Shown here: positions 1 through 11,149 of the stretch, piece by piece
Position numbering within the stretch: the first letter of the stretch is position 1
How the letters are laid out: each line of letters begins with the position of its first letter
DNA from: Omphiscola glabra
Taxonomy: Eukaryota > Mollusca > Gastropoda > Lymnaeidae
Assembly: GCA_964017045.1 (NCBI GenBank)
Contig: OZ024807.1
Location: 18,197,813 to 18,261,812, forward strand
Reading direction: 5' to 3'
DNA: 64,000 nt
The notes under the pieces: model-generated
What the model was told of the DNA's origin: nothing
The model's database searches: none
Seen by the model: the letters and a program-made list of their open reading frames with translations, nothing else
Made by a program: the position numbers and the translations under genes

Positions 1-407
1 ATTGAACAAAATTGCCTCCCCCCCTTTCATAAATGGTAGAGGCCAAAAGAAATATTCTTACTTAGCTCTATTATATCAGGCCTATATTTTCATTATATTA
101 TATTTCAGTGGATGAGATATACAACCTATAGACTGCTTTCAACATAAAGGAAAGGGGAGAAGCATAGCATTACCTAAACAGATCATCAGAAACAACAGTC
201 ATCAAATGATGCACTTATCTTAATTCCGAGAAGGCAATCATCCATGATCAACGGTTAGTATATTTTAGTAGCAGTATTTTGTTTACTGATAGCTTACAAA
301 ATCACATATGCATGCTAAGTTGATTGAAATGAATATTATAATAATAATATGAATGTTTTCTAGCCATACTAATTCCGGACTAATAAAAAAAATGCTCTTA
401 TTAACAG

Positions 408-515
408 GTTTTCGGCTACTGGATTGCAGACATTTTTCCTGACACCATGGAGATCAATGAGTCCAAAACTAACACTCACTCTCGGTACACGATCGACACA
501 GTCCTGTATGGATAA
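408..515 (+). CDS. possible terminal coding exon, gene not identified
   Basis: A polypyrimidine-poor but usable acceptor (ttattaacag) ends at 407 and opens a 35-codon frame that runs to TAA at 513..515. The peptide begins VFGYWIADIFPDTMEINESK and ends in DTVLYG. The composition looks protein-like (aromatic and acidic residues, no low-complexity runs), and an AATAAA lies at 850..855. I do not recognise the family. The minus strand is also open here (554..369), so direction is not certain. If the exon is real, it would end a gene just upstream of GTF2H5, or lie inside the GTF2H5 intron. Confidence 0.3.
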   Translation, partial: VFGYWIADIFPDTMEINESKTNTHSRYTIDTVLYG

Positions 516-2947
516 GGCATTGGAACCCTGCATCCTGGATGACTTCCTCAACATGGATATAAGCTTAATTTCATTTAAAAAAGTTGTGTTTCTGTGGGTA
601 TTATTCTTACAAATTTTTCACCAAGTTGTCTTCTTGAAACATTTAAAGCTTCTTGACAAAGTTTAGTCAACACATTCAAAAGAAGAAAAAAAATCGTCAG
701 ATTCTTATACATCTGATTCATGGTAATGGTATGATGAGTTAAATATACTTTGAAACAGACTTCAACCATACATTTCACATAGGTATAAAATTCAAAGTAT
801 TTTAAATTAAATCTAGTGACAATATCCCAATGTGGGCCAGTAAGCTTCAAATAAATAAGAGCAATACAACAAAACAATTGACATTGTCATTAAAACAATA
901 TCCTTTTAAATTGTTAAATTTAAAATGACACTGTAATTTTAAATTGGATGCACTTAGAATGACACATGTGAAAAATGAAATTATCATTTATGTTTATAAA
1001 GTGAAAAATATTTGATGAACCAGCTTTTTAAAAAAATCAGTTAAAATCTATTGCCTTTAAAGCTAGGAATTTTTGACTTCTCACAAAATGTAATCCATTC
1101 TACCCTACAACCATTTTTTTTATCACCCCTTGGCCTTGGTACCAAAACAATCACAACTTGTTTTTATAATTCTATTAGTAGCACTTTCAGCTACAGCAGC
1201 ATCAGATTTAAAAAGTTTGTCTTCTTCTCGCCCTTAACAGTGTGAGAGTCCCAACAGCAAATGGACATTGCAATATACACAATTTATAATTGTTTTCTCA
1301 CCAAGTTAAGATGTAAGAAATTCTTCAAATTTTTAGTCAAATGACTTCAAATTGCAAACCAATATCAGAATAAAGATCTACATCAGTACTTTCTAAATCC
1401 GTTGCTTCCAGTCCAACAAATACGATGGGACAAATGCTAAGACGGTTAACGCTACCCTACTAGAAAAATCTAAGTGCAGCGTAATTTTCAGAGCGTCATT
1501 TAGAATACCTATTCAAATTTTTTGTCAAATGACTTCATAGTTGCTGCCCTAACAGACATAGTACTAGTTAATTTTATTAACAGACTTTTATAAGTATCAT
1601 CAGATGTACAGTCAGTTCAGTAAAAGAATCATAATTAACTGACAGATTCTTAAAACCATTTATGGCTATATTTAAAAGACATGATATAAATTTTACGTAC
1701 ATACCTTGCTTCTTAATTTTTTATGAATAAAAAAAAAAAAAGAATATGAAATTCCTTCGTTATTATGAACATGACTTACTGAGATAATCCTTTTGTTCTT
1801 GTAAATTGATTTTCATTATTACTAATGCATAGTTGATGATTCCTGCAGATTTTATACTTGTATAAATGTTCTTAAGAAGTTGGGAATTTTAAATTTTCGG
1901 AGCGAAAGTGACCATTTTTATAATTATTATTGAGCAGAATTTTGTTTCCTAAACCTTAGTATGTTGCTTTATTATTAAAAAGATTAGCATGTTCTACAAT
2001 GCTGTGTAAAATTTGTTAGGATATCTTACTTGGTTAATTTATTACGAAATTTTAAAAATCTATGAATTTCTTAGTTTTTGTGAACATGCCTTGCTGAAAT
2101 AATTTCTGTAAAATAGTTGGTTGTTTTCACCTTTGCCTGATGATTTCACATTGATGTGCTTTAAATTAACTTTTACGTGATTCCTGGATATTATGAATAG
2201 CTTAATTAGTTAATTTTTTATGATTTTTTGAAAGTGAAGTAAAATTGACTTTTTGTCTCCCTTTTAATATTTTGACAAATTGAGCTTCGGCTCGTTTTTA
2301 AACGAATAAAAAATTGTATTTACAATTTAGTGACAACCCTGAAAAAAATTGACTTTGTTATATGTATAACTGGTTGTGTGTGCAAGAGATTTGAAAGTTC
2401 CAACATAGTTATTTTAGAAGATAGCGGGTGCCAAAACTACACTTTCCTGGCGTCTAGAAATTGACGCTGTTCCTGATTTTTAAAAAATTCATAACTTTCT
2501 AAATATTGGAGATATTAAAATTTGTGGTTCTGTTATAATGAAGGCAAGTTCTATTTAGGGGAATAGTTGAATTTTATTTAATTTCATTATGAAATTTTCA
2601 TTTAGAATACCTAATTCAATGCTAGTATTTATAAATGTTAATAAGAATTCTTTTAAAAAACTAAAATCCCCCATTAAGACTAATACGAATATACTTCTAC
2701 GGGAATGGGATTAAAAGGTAATAAAGATGAACAATTCTTTTGCCGCCGTCTCGGATATTTCTTTTCATCTTTATTTACACAAGTAACTTAAAATGTAAAA
2801 CAACAAATGTTTTGTCCTAGGCCAAACACTGTAATGTGGTAGTTAAGATTTTGGGCTTTAGTCCTTGTGTATCACAAACATAACACAGGATAGGTCTCAT
2901 TGATCCCTGTCTAACCTCTGCATTTTAAAAATTTCATTTCCTCATAG
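516..2947. other. AT-rich noncoding stretch before GTF2H5 last exon
   Basis: No convincing exon, repeat array or RNA gene is visible. I searched for the N-terminal part of GTF2H5 (the family start around VLKG.LIECD) and did not find it, so that exon is probably left of the window and this stretch is probably intron. Short open frames on both strands look like chance. Confidence 0.5.
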
Positions 2948-3055
2948 GACCTGGATGACACCCATTTGTTTGTAGCTGCTGAAATCATAGAAACCTTGCA
3001 AGACAGAATTGATGAGCTGATGGATCAGATGTCTTTTTCAATTGCTGAGAAATAA
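2948..3055 (+). CDS. GTF2H5: GTF2H5 (TTDA/p8/TFB5), last coding exon
   Basis: The acceptor tttcctcatag ends at 2947 and a 35-codon exon follows, ending in TAA at 3053..3055. It begins [20 protein letters not shown] and ends [13 protein letters not shown]. This matches the C-terminal 35 residues of TTDA/TFB5, with the conserved D-DDTHVFV start and the ELMDQ-FS tail, and it has the same length to the stop. GTF2H5 is the smallest (about 71 residue) core TFIIH subunit. It binds p52/GTF2H4, stabilises TFIIH and is needed for nucleotide-excision repair. Only this exon is in the window and it starts in phase 0. The AATAAA at 3051..3056 overlaps the stop codon, so a second AATAAA at 3292..3297 is the more likely poly(A) signal. 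Confidence 0.9.
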   Translation, partial: DLDDTHLFVAAEIIETLQDRIDELMDQMSFSIAEK

Positions 3056-3463
3056 ATTGGATGGTAACCACCAAATTAACCTTTTCTTCCTTGGTGAATG
3101 CTGAACAAAGAATTAAAATTAAATTTTGTTTGTTGAGATGTCCTATGAAATTAATGATATATTGCTGCAAGCAAAGCTTAATAATTTTATTTTAACTTCA
3201 TTTTCAGGGCAAAATTTAAAAAAAATTTAAGCCATAAACCTTTTATTACAAAATTTAAAAAAAAAAAAACCTAAATAATCAAATATAGGTGAATAAAGGA
3301 CACAATACATTTCCTTTTTTGTATTAATGACTTATATTTATATCAACTCTTGGGAGACACCTTACCATAATTTATTCTATTTAAAAGACTCAAATAAAAT
3401 TTACACAAGTATTGTAAACAAATTTTTTTTTAAGAATCCGTTTAAAATTTAAAAGTTTTATAA
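3056..3463 (+). promoter_or_regulatory. GTF2H5 3' UTR / ZNF511 promoter gap
   Basis: Only 408 bp separate the GTF2H5 stop from the ZNF511 start codon. The GTF2H5 poly(A) signal candidate (AATAAA, 3292) leaves under 170 bp for the ZNF511 promoter and 5' UTR. The sequence is very AT-rich with several A runs, and I see no clear TATA box or initiator. Confidence 0.4.
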
Positions 3464-6400
3464 ATGGATGCAAAGCAGAGTAACATTTCTAAAGATTCTG
3501 TAGGGATTGAACACCCCACGTTGAGTGTTTGTGAATTGTTGACATTGTTTCATGGCAATGAGGAGAATGTGAAGTATTACTTAAGTCTGAGAGAAAGTTT
3601 AATGGTGCTCAAATCGGCGGGCGGTCATTGCTGGTGTGATCCAAGAGACGAGGCGCTGAGAAACATGCTGGACGCCAAGAAGTGGAAGCCTGAATTAACT
3701 TTGAGACCTGTGGCTTCAGAGGAAGTCGATGGCTGTGGCTTTACCAGCAAACAAACAGCACTAGAGGATGTCTTGACGAGTGAGGATGGGTTAGGGAAAA
3801 ATGGGAATGCTGGTGAAAGTCCTGCGGGTGATGCTGGAATGTCTTTGGGGAAACAAACTACTGATAGGTGAGGAGTTGTTTCAAGACAATGACACATATT
3901 TTTTTTAAAATGTCACATGAAGGTTTTTAAAAACTCAAAGTTTCTACATTTATTTGGTTAGACAACAGTGTACTAGTTCATGCACTAAAATCTTGACAAT
4001 TTTTTAGGTTAAATGTTTGTTGAACCTTTATAATCTGTAAAAATATTATTTATGCTAATTTATTCTAGTCATGTGCTTATTGAGTTTGGCAATCCCACTC
4101 TTTCTAATTCTTTGCAGTGACAGTTTTATCTGTGGTGTGGATGGATGCAATCAAACATTCAATTCAGTTGCCAAGTATGTGTCCCGATAAACCTCATGAA
4201 ATCATTAGCTGTTGTGTTTGAAAATTATAATGTTATTACATACCTGTTTACTCTTACAATTTTGAGGTGTATACATATATATACTGTATGTTTATTTTTT
4301 ACTATTAAGATACTGTATAGAATGATTTTAAGACTTTGAGGGTAAACAGGTCTGTTATTACTTTAATTCTTGAACATTTAGTCATTGGCCGTCCTATTTT
4401 ATACATGTGTTATGTATATAGTATAAGGCTTGGGCCGTAAGGTAATTCTTTCACTGCTTATCTGAAAATGAAATAATGTGTGTCTTTCTGCGTTAAAATT
4501 AACAATCATGAAAAAAAAAGATCATTTGGGTATAGTTAGAGTTGCTAGTATTATGTCGTGTGAAAATAAAAGTGCAGGTCCAGTGTTATACTGTTTATCC
4601 ACAGGTATGAGTCGCACTATCACAACAGTCATAATTTCAAGTGTGCCACCTGCAAGCGGACGTTTGTGTCCAACTTTCTACTGGACATTCACCTCCAGGA
4701 AAACCACGATTCCTACTTCCAGATCCTTTCTCCCAGGATCGACATGGTAAGATTTTTATCCTAACAAATGAATATCATCAATGGCGCTACATCCAGTGCA
4801 GGACTCTGACCTGCTCCGTCGCATCCTTCCATTCAGACTGGTCTCTGGCTGTTTATCTCCATGGGCAAACCATCGGCTGATGTAAACCTATCTGTACACC
4901 ATAGTTCATCTCATTCTTGGTCGACCTGGTGAGCCATCGGCCACTTTGGCAACTCAGTACATTTCAGGTGGAACTAAAATAATATCCTTGTCCACGCATA
5001 TGTCAAAATCCATTCATGTCCATCCAATTTTCTGTTTTTTTAATTTTTTTTTTCTCCATGACAGAGCTCTGATTGGTAGCTGCCTTGTATTAGGTCAGGT
5101 CCTTAGTCCTTCTAAATGCCAAGTCCTTCTAAATGCCATTACTGACTGTAAGACGCAGATTGCTGACTTTGGTCTGCCCAGTGTATTTTATTTCCCCAGT
5201 ACCCACCATCCGATGGAGGTGCCCAATGGGAACTCAGCCTCTCCACTGCCACAAACCACTGAGTCAAATCTGTGGTAATTAGTGAGATGAAAATGCATAG
5301 ATTTATAGGATGTTGTGTTTAAGGCCAGGGCTATGGGTTGTAGCAGCATACAGATGAACATAATGTTTAAGGCCAGGGCCATGAGCTGTAGCAGCATACA
5401 GATGAACATAATCCAAAAATATTAAAAGCATTATGCATTGTAATAAACAACAATTTACAGATGAAATTGCTTGGTTTTTAAAATAATAATTGAAGGACTG
5501 CATTCAAACTATGTTGAAGCTTGAATCAAAAGACAGGACAACTAAGTCTTGTCATACTTCTATTTGTCCTGTTCACTGAAGAAGGCTCTAAGCTGAAACG
5601 TTCACATCTTATTGTCCTGTCTTTTGATTCAAGTTTCAACATACCTTGTTCTACTATTTCATTAGTTTTTTTAGAGCTGGGATGTTAGTAATTCATGCTA
5701 GTTACAAGTATTTCTTATCAATCATCAATTTCAAATTGTATCATATTTTGTCAGTGGTGTCTGGTAGAAAGCTGTCTCCTATCAATCATCAAATCCAAAT
5801 TCTATCATATATTAGTACCGGTGTCTGGTAGAGAGCTGTCCCCTGAAGTTCAGAACCCAAGAACTGCGTAAAGACCACCTAGTTACACAACACAAGTATC
5901 CAGCCAATTTTGCGTTTCACAGGCCTCTCAAGTCAAAGTAAGGACTGAAGTGATTTCTAATCAATTCTTGAACTCTGTGTAAACCATAATAAGTACCCGA
6001 TCTTTTTGTCCAGAAATGGCAGCATGTTTGTACCTTTAATATTACACTTGCATTGAACTATGTAGAGATGCCTTCCTTAAATGGCCACTAAGGACACAGT
6101 ACATTATTAAAGTGGCCCATGCCATTCATTTATTGAACCTTTTTAATACCGTAAGATTCAGTTTTATCATACTTTTATCAACATCTTCAATTTAATTGAA
6201 ATTAAATACATTGAAACATAAATAGACATAAAAAATGTGTAGGTTTTTTTTTTTTAAATTTTGTTTTAAATATCACAAAATGATGAGTATGAGTTACATT
6301 GTGTCATTGTCACTAAGCTGAACCACTTCTATTCATCTTGTCTTATCTGAAATATTTATTGGGGTCAAGATTTTAATAGGATTTTTGTTTGTCCCCAGAC

Positions 6401-7767
6401 CAGATGAAAGTGGAGACAGTGTTAAAAAAACATCTTTAAACTCATCAATGGATGTAGATGTGGACATTGAACAAAATACACAACCAATTACTGCTGGAAA
6501 GTCAAAAGGGAACAGCAGCAGGGGAAGAAGTAAAAAGTGAGTATAATAAATTTAGGGTTGTTTAAAAAAAATAGTCTGTCAATATATCAAATATCAGTTT
6601 GGAACAGAAAAAAAAACATTTAGATGTTTTTAATTTTTTTAAAAAAAAGGTAAATTAATATCACTAATTAAATTAAATAACATGAAATCGCATGCACCAA
6701 CATCCATTCCAATATTTGCCAATCTCTTGTGAAGTTATAAATTATAATGTATTTCCGTTAAGGCCGATAAAATCAATATTTATTTACCGTATTTTACGGA
6801 CTATAAGACACACTTTTTTCTTCAGAAAAATTGCCTCCAAAATTCAGGTGCGTCTTATACTCGAAATTAATATAAAAATGTTATTTTAAAAAAATTTGCT
6901 TAAAATTTAAGGTGCTTCTTATAGTCCGTAGCGTCTTATAGTCCTTAAAATAGGGTATTTATTTTAAAGTCAAGTTTCTTTAACTGATATTAACAAAGCT
7001 AATAAAGATTTTAGTTTTTAATGTTGTACTGTGTAATAATTGGACTTAGCTTTACGTAAATCATGTTTTGATAATTGAAGTTCCATTTTCCATGATTTAA
7101 CTTTAAAAAAAGAAATAATTAATTTTTTACATTTTGTTAAAATGGTTTTGTGCTCAAATTCAAAGCCTCTGAGCCAAAGTGTCTGTAATCTTATATGAGT
7201 TATCTTATCGCTAGAAAATAACAAATCATACCCAAAGAAAATTTTAAATAAATGACTTATTGTAGCTTAAGATTTTTAACACCTGAAGGAAAAGTTGAAC
7301 ACGGTGTTAAACAAATTATTACAAGTCCCATTGATTTATGTAGAATCAAGTGTCAGAAAAACATCTCTTCTTTTTGGATTTTAATTTAATTAACGGTGAC
7401 TTAGTAAATACCCAATATATTGCTTGAAAACTGGCAATTAAATTACATTTATATTGAAGGTTTCAATAGGCTAATTTACGAATACTTGTAATGCTTGTCA
7501 CAGCAATGGCACTGGAATATCCTCTTGACATTTGATGAGTTTCATATTGTATGATGTTGAGGTACAAAGATCTGACTCGGTGTGTGCTTCTTTAGGGTTC
7601 CATCAACCATCTGCTTTGGACGAGGTGCCCAACGGGGATTTCAACATCGCCCCCGGGGAGCAAAAGGCAGTCACTGGCATCAGAGTGCTAGCATGGACAT
7701 GGATACAACTGTGGATATTGAGAAAGTGGATATGAGTGACCTGGGGGATTGTCTAGTGGATTCATGA
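3464..7767 (+). CDS. ZNF511: ZNF511-like C2H2 zinc-finger protein, six coding exons
   Basis: CDS exons are 3464..3867, 4118..4174, 4605..4746, 5816..5937, 6399..6536 and 7596..7767. All introns are GT-AG, the phases join without error, and the product is 344 residues. The start has A at -3 and G at +4. Residues 1..135 are a poorly conserved N-terminal region. Three classical fingers follow: C140-X4-C145-X12-H158-X3-H162 (FICGVDGCNQTF), C166-X2-C169-X12-H182-X4-H187 (FKCATCKRTF), and C204-X4-C209-X12-H222-X4-H227 (YRCLVESCPLKF). The HDSYFQILSPRIDM linker, the YPANFAFHRP segment after finger 3, and the late VPSTICFGRGAQRGF motif (residues 289..303) are the signature of ZNF511. That is a conserved metazoan nuclear protein, about 250 residues in human, thought to act in transcription. 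The C-terminal acidic tail (DMDTTVDIEKVDMSDLGD) is longer than I recall for vertebrates. Introns 3 and 5 carry mobile elements. No AATAAA follows the stop closely; the nearest I see is near 8120. Confidence 0.93.
5316..5411. repeat. 48 bp tandem duplication in ZNF511 intron 3
   Basis: Two copies of a 48 bp unit (tgtttaaggccagggc...) start at 5316 and 5364 and differ at a few positions. Confidence 0.8.
5510..5643. mobile_element. fold-back element in ZNF511 intron 3
   Basis: The left end (tatgttgaagcttgaatcaa, from 5510) is the reverse complement of the right end (to 5643) over 32 bp with one mismatch, and the match continues with one gap. The central part holds ctgaagaaggctctaagctg followed by aaacg (5576..5600), which resembles the CUGANGA/GAAA core of hammerhead ribozymes with a short hairpin between. 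I could not place a matching stem III or a cleavage site. The architecture fits a short non-autonomous element. Confidence 0.6.
5717..5844 (+). repeat. 64 bp tandem duplication over ZNF511 exon 4 acceptor
   Basis: Copy 1 is 5717..5780 and copy 2 is 5781..5844. Each holds atcaatcatcaa, the end of the intron with an AG, and the first bases of exon 4 (ggtgtctggtaga.agctgt). Copy 2 gives the correct reading frame (acceptor AG at 5814..5815). Use of the copy 1 acceptor (tttgtcag, about 5752) would add sequence that shifts the frame into an early stop. Confidence 0.9.
6787..6955. mobile_element. 169 bp MITE in ZNF511 intron 5
   Basis: The ends CCGTATTTTACGGACTATAA (left) and, reverse-complemented, CCCTATTTTAAGGACTATAA (right) form a terminal inverted repeat of about 25 bp. 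A perfect 6 bp direct repeat TATTTA flanks the element (6781..6786 and 6956..6961). The inner sequence repeats the motif gtcttata. The 'cggactataag(a/g)cgcac' type of end is common in animal genomes, but I do not assign a superfamily. Confidence 0.8.
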
Positions 7768-8437
7768 TGACAGTTTTGAAAAATAATATATTTATGTTTT
7801 ATTTTATTCTGTTGTTTTATTTAATTAATAACATTTGAAATTTTATTTGTTTTTGACTCATTTAGAAACTGTTATGTGTGATAAAACTAAATGATTGTTG
7901 AAGTGCTGGATTTAGCTGGTCATGTAAAATCAACATAACAAAACTGTACAGATCTTAATGAGGCAAGACTAACATAACTGAAATAATACATACAACTAAG
8001 TACAGGATTTTCCAACGGATTTGAGATTAGAGATTGATTCCTCTGATGTTCCAAACTGACAACAAGAGGAAATCTGTGGTGATTACATTGTCTTCTTTCA
8101 CCTTAAATTTTTAAAATAAGTAATAAAAAAACAATGAATGATAACATTCCGTTAAACTTAAACATTTAAAATATTAAATTTAAAGTAATTATTCAAACAT
8201 TGAAAGCCAGCAATCCTGTAACATGGAACCAGTGTGCATTAGTAGTAAATAGTGCATAAATAACACAGGGATTTAATGAAGGCTTCATTTGTGCACATAC
8301 TCTGGGATCACTCTGATATATGTTAATTGGCAATTTTTAGTTGTCCGCTGAGGATAATGAATTCTCTTCTCAGAATCTTTGCAATAGAATTTAGTCAAAT
8401 AAGATTAAGTATTGCACCAACGCTTGTACTTGTCAGC
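7768..8437. other. ZNF511 downstream region, nothing recognised
   Basis: This is AT-rich noncoding sequence holding the ZNF511 3' UTR. I see no other feature. Confidence 0.5.
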
Positions 8438-8813
8438 CAGTGCTTCCCAAACTTTTCAATCTGGCAACACACATGTTTTAGGCATACATCATTTCATGAG
8501 ACAGTTTCACTAGTATAGCAGCTGTTAAACTGACCCATTTTAAGAAGGTAACACATTAACTTTCAATGAGTGTAATATGACAATGTATGATGTCACAACA
8601 TATCTCATGAAAACCTTTCATTTATATTTAGGATACAATTTTGAAATGCAAATCCAACAGCAAAATCAATCTCCTCATACATCATTTAAATAGGTTCCGC
8701 TTGTACAAAACATTTTTGCATTGGGCCTAAAATACTGCCCCTTCATATAGATTAAAATAGTGCCATCCAGGTTGGATTGCACCCCCCACCACACCAGTCC
8801 TCCTACGCCACTG
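8438..8813. mobile_element. hAT-like end and CAGTGGCG-type end, degraded
   Basis: cagtgcttcccaaacttttc at 8438 resembles the start of hAT-family elements. The stretch ends in tcctacgccactg (to 8813), which resembles the right end of CAGTGGCGTAGG-type MITEs. The two ends do not pair with each other, so these are probably two fragments. Confidence 0.3.
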
Positions 8814-9289
8814 CCAATCATTTGCTATTTCAGCTTATACTACCGGTACTCATGGTTCAGTAAGTGAAAAGATCATCATTCAGTTGAAAGACATTGATTC
8901 CATTCTCCGATCAGTTTGTGTTTATTAAGCACATGGGAAGTAAGGATGAACTTTCTCTTGGAATAATGTCAAATGGTCCACAATTAGTAAGCTTTTAATC
9001 AGATTTTAGCTCGCGCTCAGCTGTTTTGGAATTACTTTTACCCAATTTTCTTCTTTTCATTTCCCAATCACTGTCTTGTCTCCCATAGCACACATTTGAT
9101 ATACCCTTGTCATTTTCTTATTTTAATTGAATGCTGGTGTTTATTTTATTCAAATATTAAATTTGTCAGCAAGATTAAGAGGTGGCATATTTCATACACC
9201 AATGAGATTTTTTTTTCTTCTGAATTTAATTCAAAAAATTAATTTTGCTTATTAATATTATCGTACAAGAATGCAAGCATCTGACCTCT

Positions 9290-9744
9290 AGTTCTTATAT
9301 ATTACAAGCACCTCATCCATGTCAGAACCAATGAATTTCTGAAGATGCACATCAGTAAGTTTTGCCCTGAACTCTGACTTGTTAAATTTGATAGTGGTTA
9401 AAGAGCTTTTCACACAGATAGGTACTCCCAAAAGACACAGGATCCACTTGAACAGCCAGGATATCTCATAGAAGGTGGAAGGCAAATCTCTTAATACTTA
9501 GCACTGTCTTCAGAATTACACTGAAGATCAAAAGCGCAAAAGGAAAAAATGTGTGTGGGGGGGGGGGGGGAAGGGGGCGTGCGCTTGGCATCCTCCACAT
9601 TGAAGTTGAAGGAGAAAGGGTCATTAAAGTATGTGAAGTGGGTCGAAATTGAGATGCAAGCTTCGACCACACATCAATCAACAAACTGTCAGGGCAATCT
9701 AAGATAAAGTCATACAACATCATTGTCTTGCTTAGGCGCCCCAC
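9290..9744 (-). pseudogene. hAT transposase C-terminal remnant
   Basis: The minus strand gives CLLGVPICVKSSLTTIKFNK followed by SEFRAKLTDVHLQKFI. This is the C-terminal hAT block of domesticated-type transposases (EPM2AIP1/GTF2IRD2/ZBED-like), the C-E-LFS-MKF-KSK-R-KLTDEHL pattern. Upstream in another frame is FNDPFSFNFNVEDA, the 'ATPFDFDVE' block. Frameshifts, stops and a run of about 20 G on the + strand (about 9549..9568) break the frame. The same family appears at 34108..35521. Confidence 0.7.
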
Positions 9745-10097
9745 GCTTTTTTAGTCACACAACTCTGAAGGTTTGGTGGACAATCATGTTAAACATTTTA
9801 GTACATTTGTGGAAAGGCGTATTTTAAACAATATTTTTGTATATTGTTTTATTTTGAACGTTTCCAGTCAAAGTGTGCTGTGCAAAGTTTCAGCACAATT
9901 TAAGATCAGAAAGTGGGTCGAAATTGAGATTAATGATTTGACCCGCAGAGGTCAATTAGGGGTCAGTGGAGGTCACTGGTGATCAACTGATTATGAAGAG
10001 TTGTATTTTCATCGGGGGTTGGGTAAGGGTAAAAACTTTCAGCTTATATAGAGATCTGGAAGGGGTTGCAAGATTTGACTTAGACTAAGTTAGATAG
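9745..10097. other. unique sequence that resembles the next array
   Basis: There is no gene here. The segment gggtcgaaattgagattaat (about 9917) and a close copy within the hAT remnant (about 9639) resemble the unit of the array that starts at 10098. Confidence 0.4.
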
Positions 10098-10365
10098 ACG
10101 GATAATAATTGAGATGGACAAACAGACAAAATTGAAATGCAATATTTGACACGGACAAACCGACAAAATTGAAATTGCAAGATTTGACACAGATAAAAAT
10201 TGAGATGCAAGATTTGACACGGATAAACAGACAAAATTGAAATGCGAGATTTGACACAAACAAACAGACAAAATTGAAATGCAAGATTTGACACAGACAA
10301 ACAGACAAAATTAAAATTCTAGATTTGACACAGATAAAATTGAAACGCAAGATTGAAACACAAAA
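10098..10365. repeat. minisatellite, about 37 bp unit, ~7 copies
   Basis: The core is caagatttgacacagacaaa followed by cagacaaaattgaaatg. Copies vary in length by indels. The three overlapping minus-strand open frames here (about 10458..10080) are translations of the repeat. Confidence 0.85.
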
Positions 10366-11149
10366 CTGGGATTCGATAACGCGAAAAGAGCTACAAACTG
10401 ACATTTTCTCTAAGACTCCAGACAATATGAGTAAAGAGTACAATTTAGAAAAAAACAAACAAACATGTTTTGTGTTCGGTTAGTGAGATATTGACAAATA
10501 ACAATAATATTACGTGTTTACAACACTACAAAGCTTATCAGTTAGTTGTCATTGCTAAATTATCCTAGAGCCAACGACTTATTATGTTTGTTTTTTTTGT
10601 TGAAAAAACCTAATTGCGCATTTAATTATTTCGCTATAAGAAAAGACCCCATCAAAGCAGACATCATTCTCTGACGTCACCAGAATGATATAAAAATGAT
10701 GACAGTATCAGCTTTCATATTTTTGTTTTAATTATTTCCTTAGGATGATTATTGAATATGATTTATAAAAAAGCGGGCATTTTCCAAAATAAAATTACAA
10801 TTGTCCTCATTAATTTGTTAATTATAAAGATTTTTGTGTTCAGCAATCATATTTTTTATTGTCACCCCCCACCCGACCATATTTTATTTCTTTTTTTGTT
10901 TATGCCTTGTCATTAGTGGTTCTCATCCATTTAGTTAGTTGTCCCACCTTCGGGGGATTACGCTTATACTTTATACTCTATAGAGATTGACAAGGATGCT
11001 GTTTCTAAATGTTTTTTTTTTTACCTTCAAAGTATCCAACGAGGGCGCATTAGTATTATATTTTGAAAAAGAAATTATTTCTTATAGGGCATTATATCAA
11101 GTCATATGAAGCACGCGATAGAGCTAGGAGGACATCAAGAAAGGTGCAG
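10366..11149. other. AT-rich noncoding, nothing recognised
   Basis: No gene or clear repeat is visible, only short A/T runs. Confidence 0.5.

Noticed and set aside
369..554. Minus-strand exon opposite 408..515
   Set aside because: The frame is open for 61 codons, but the + strand reading has the acceptor, stop and downstream AATAAA, so the + reading is preferred, though not proven.
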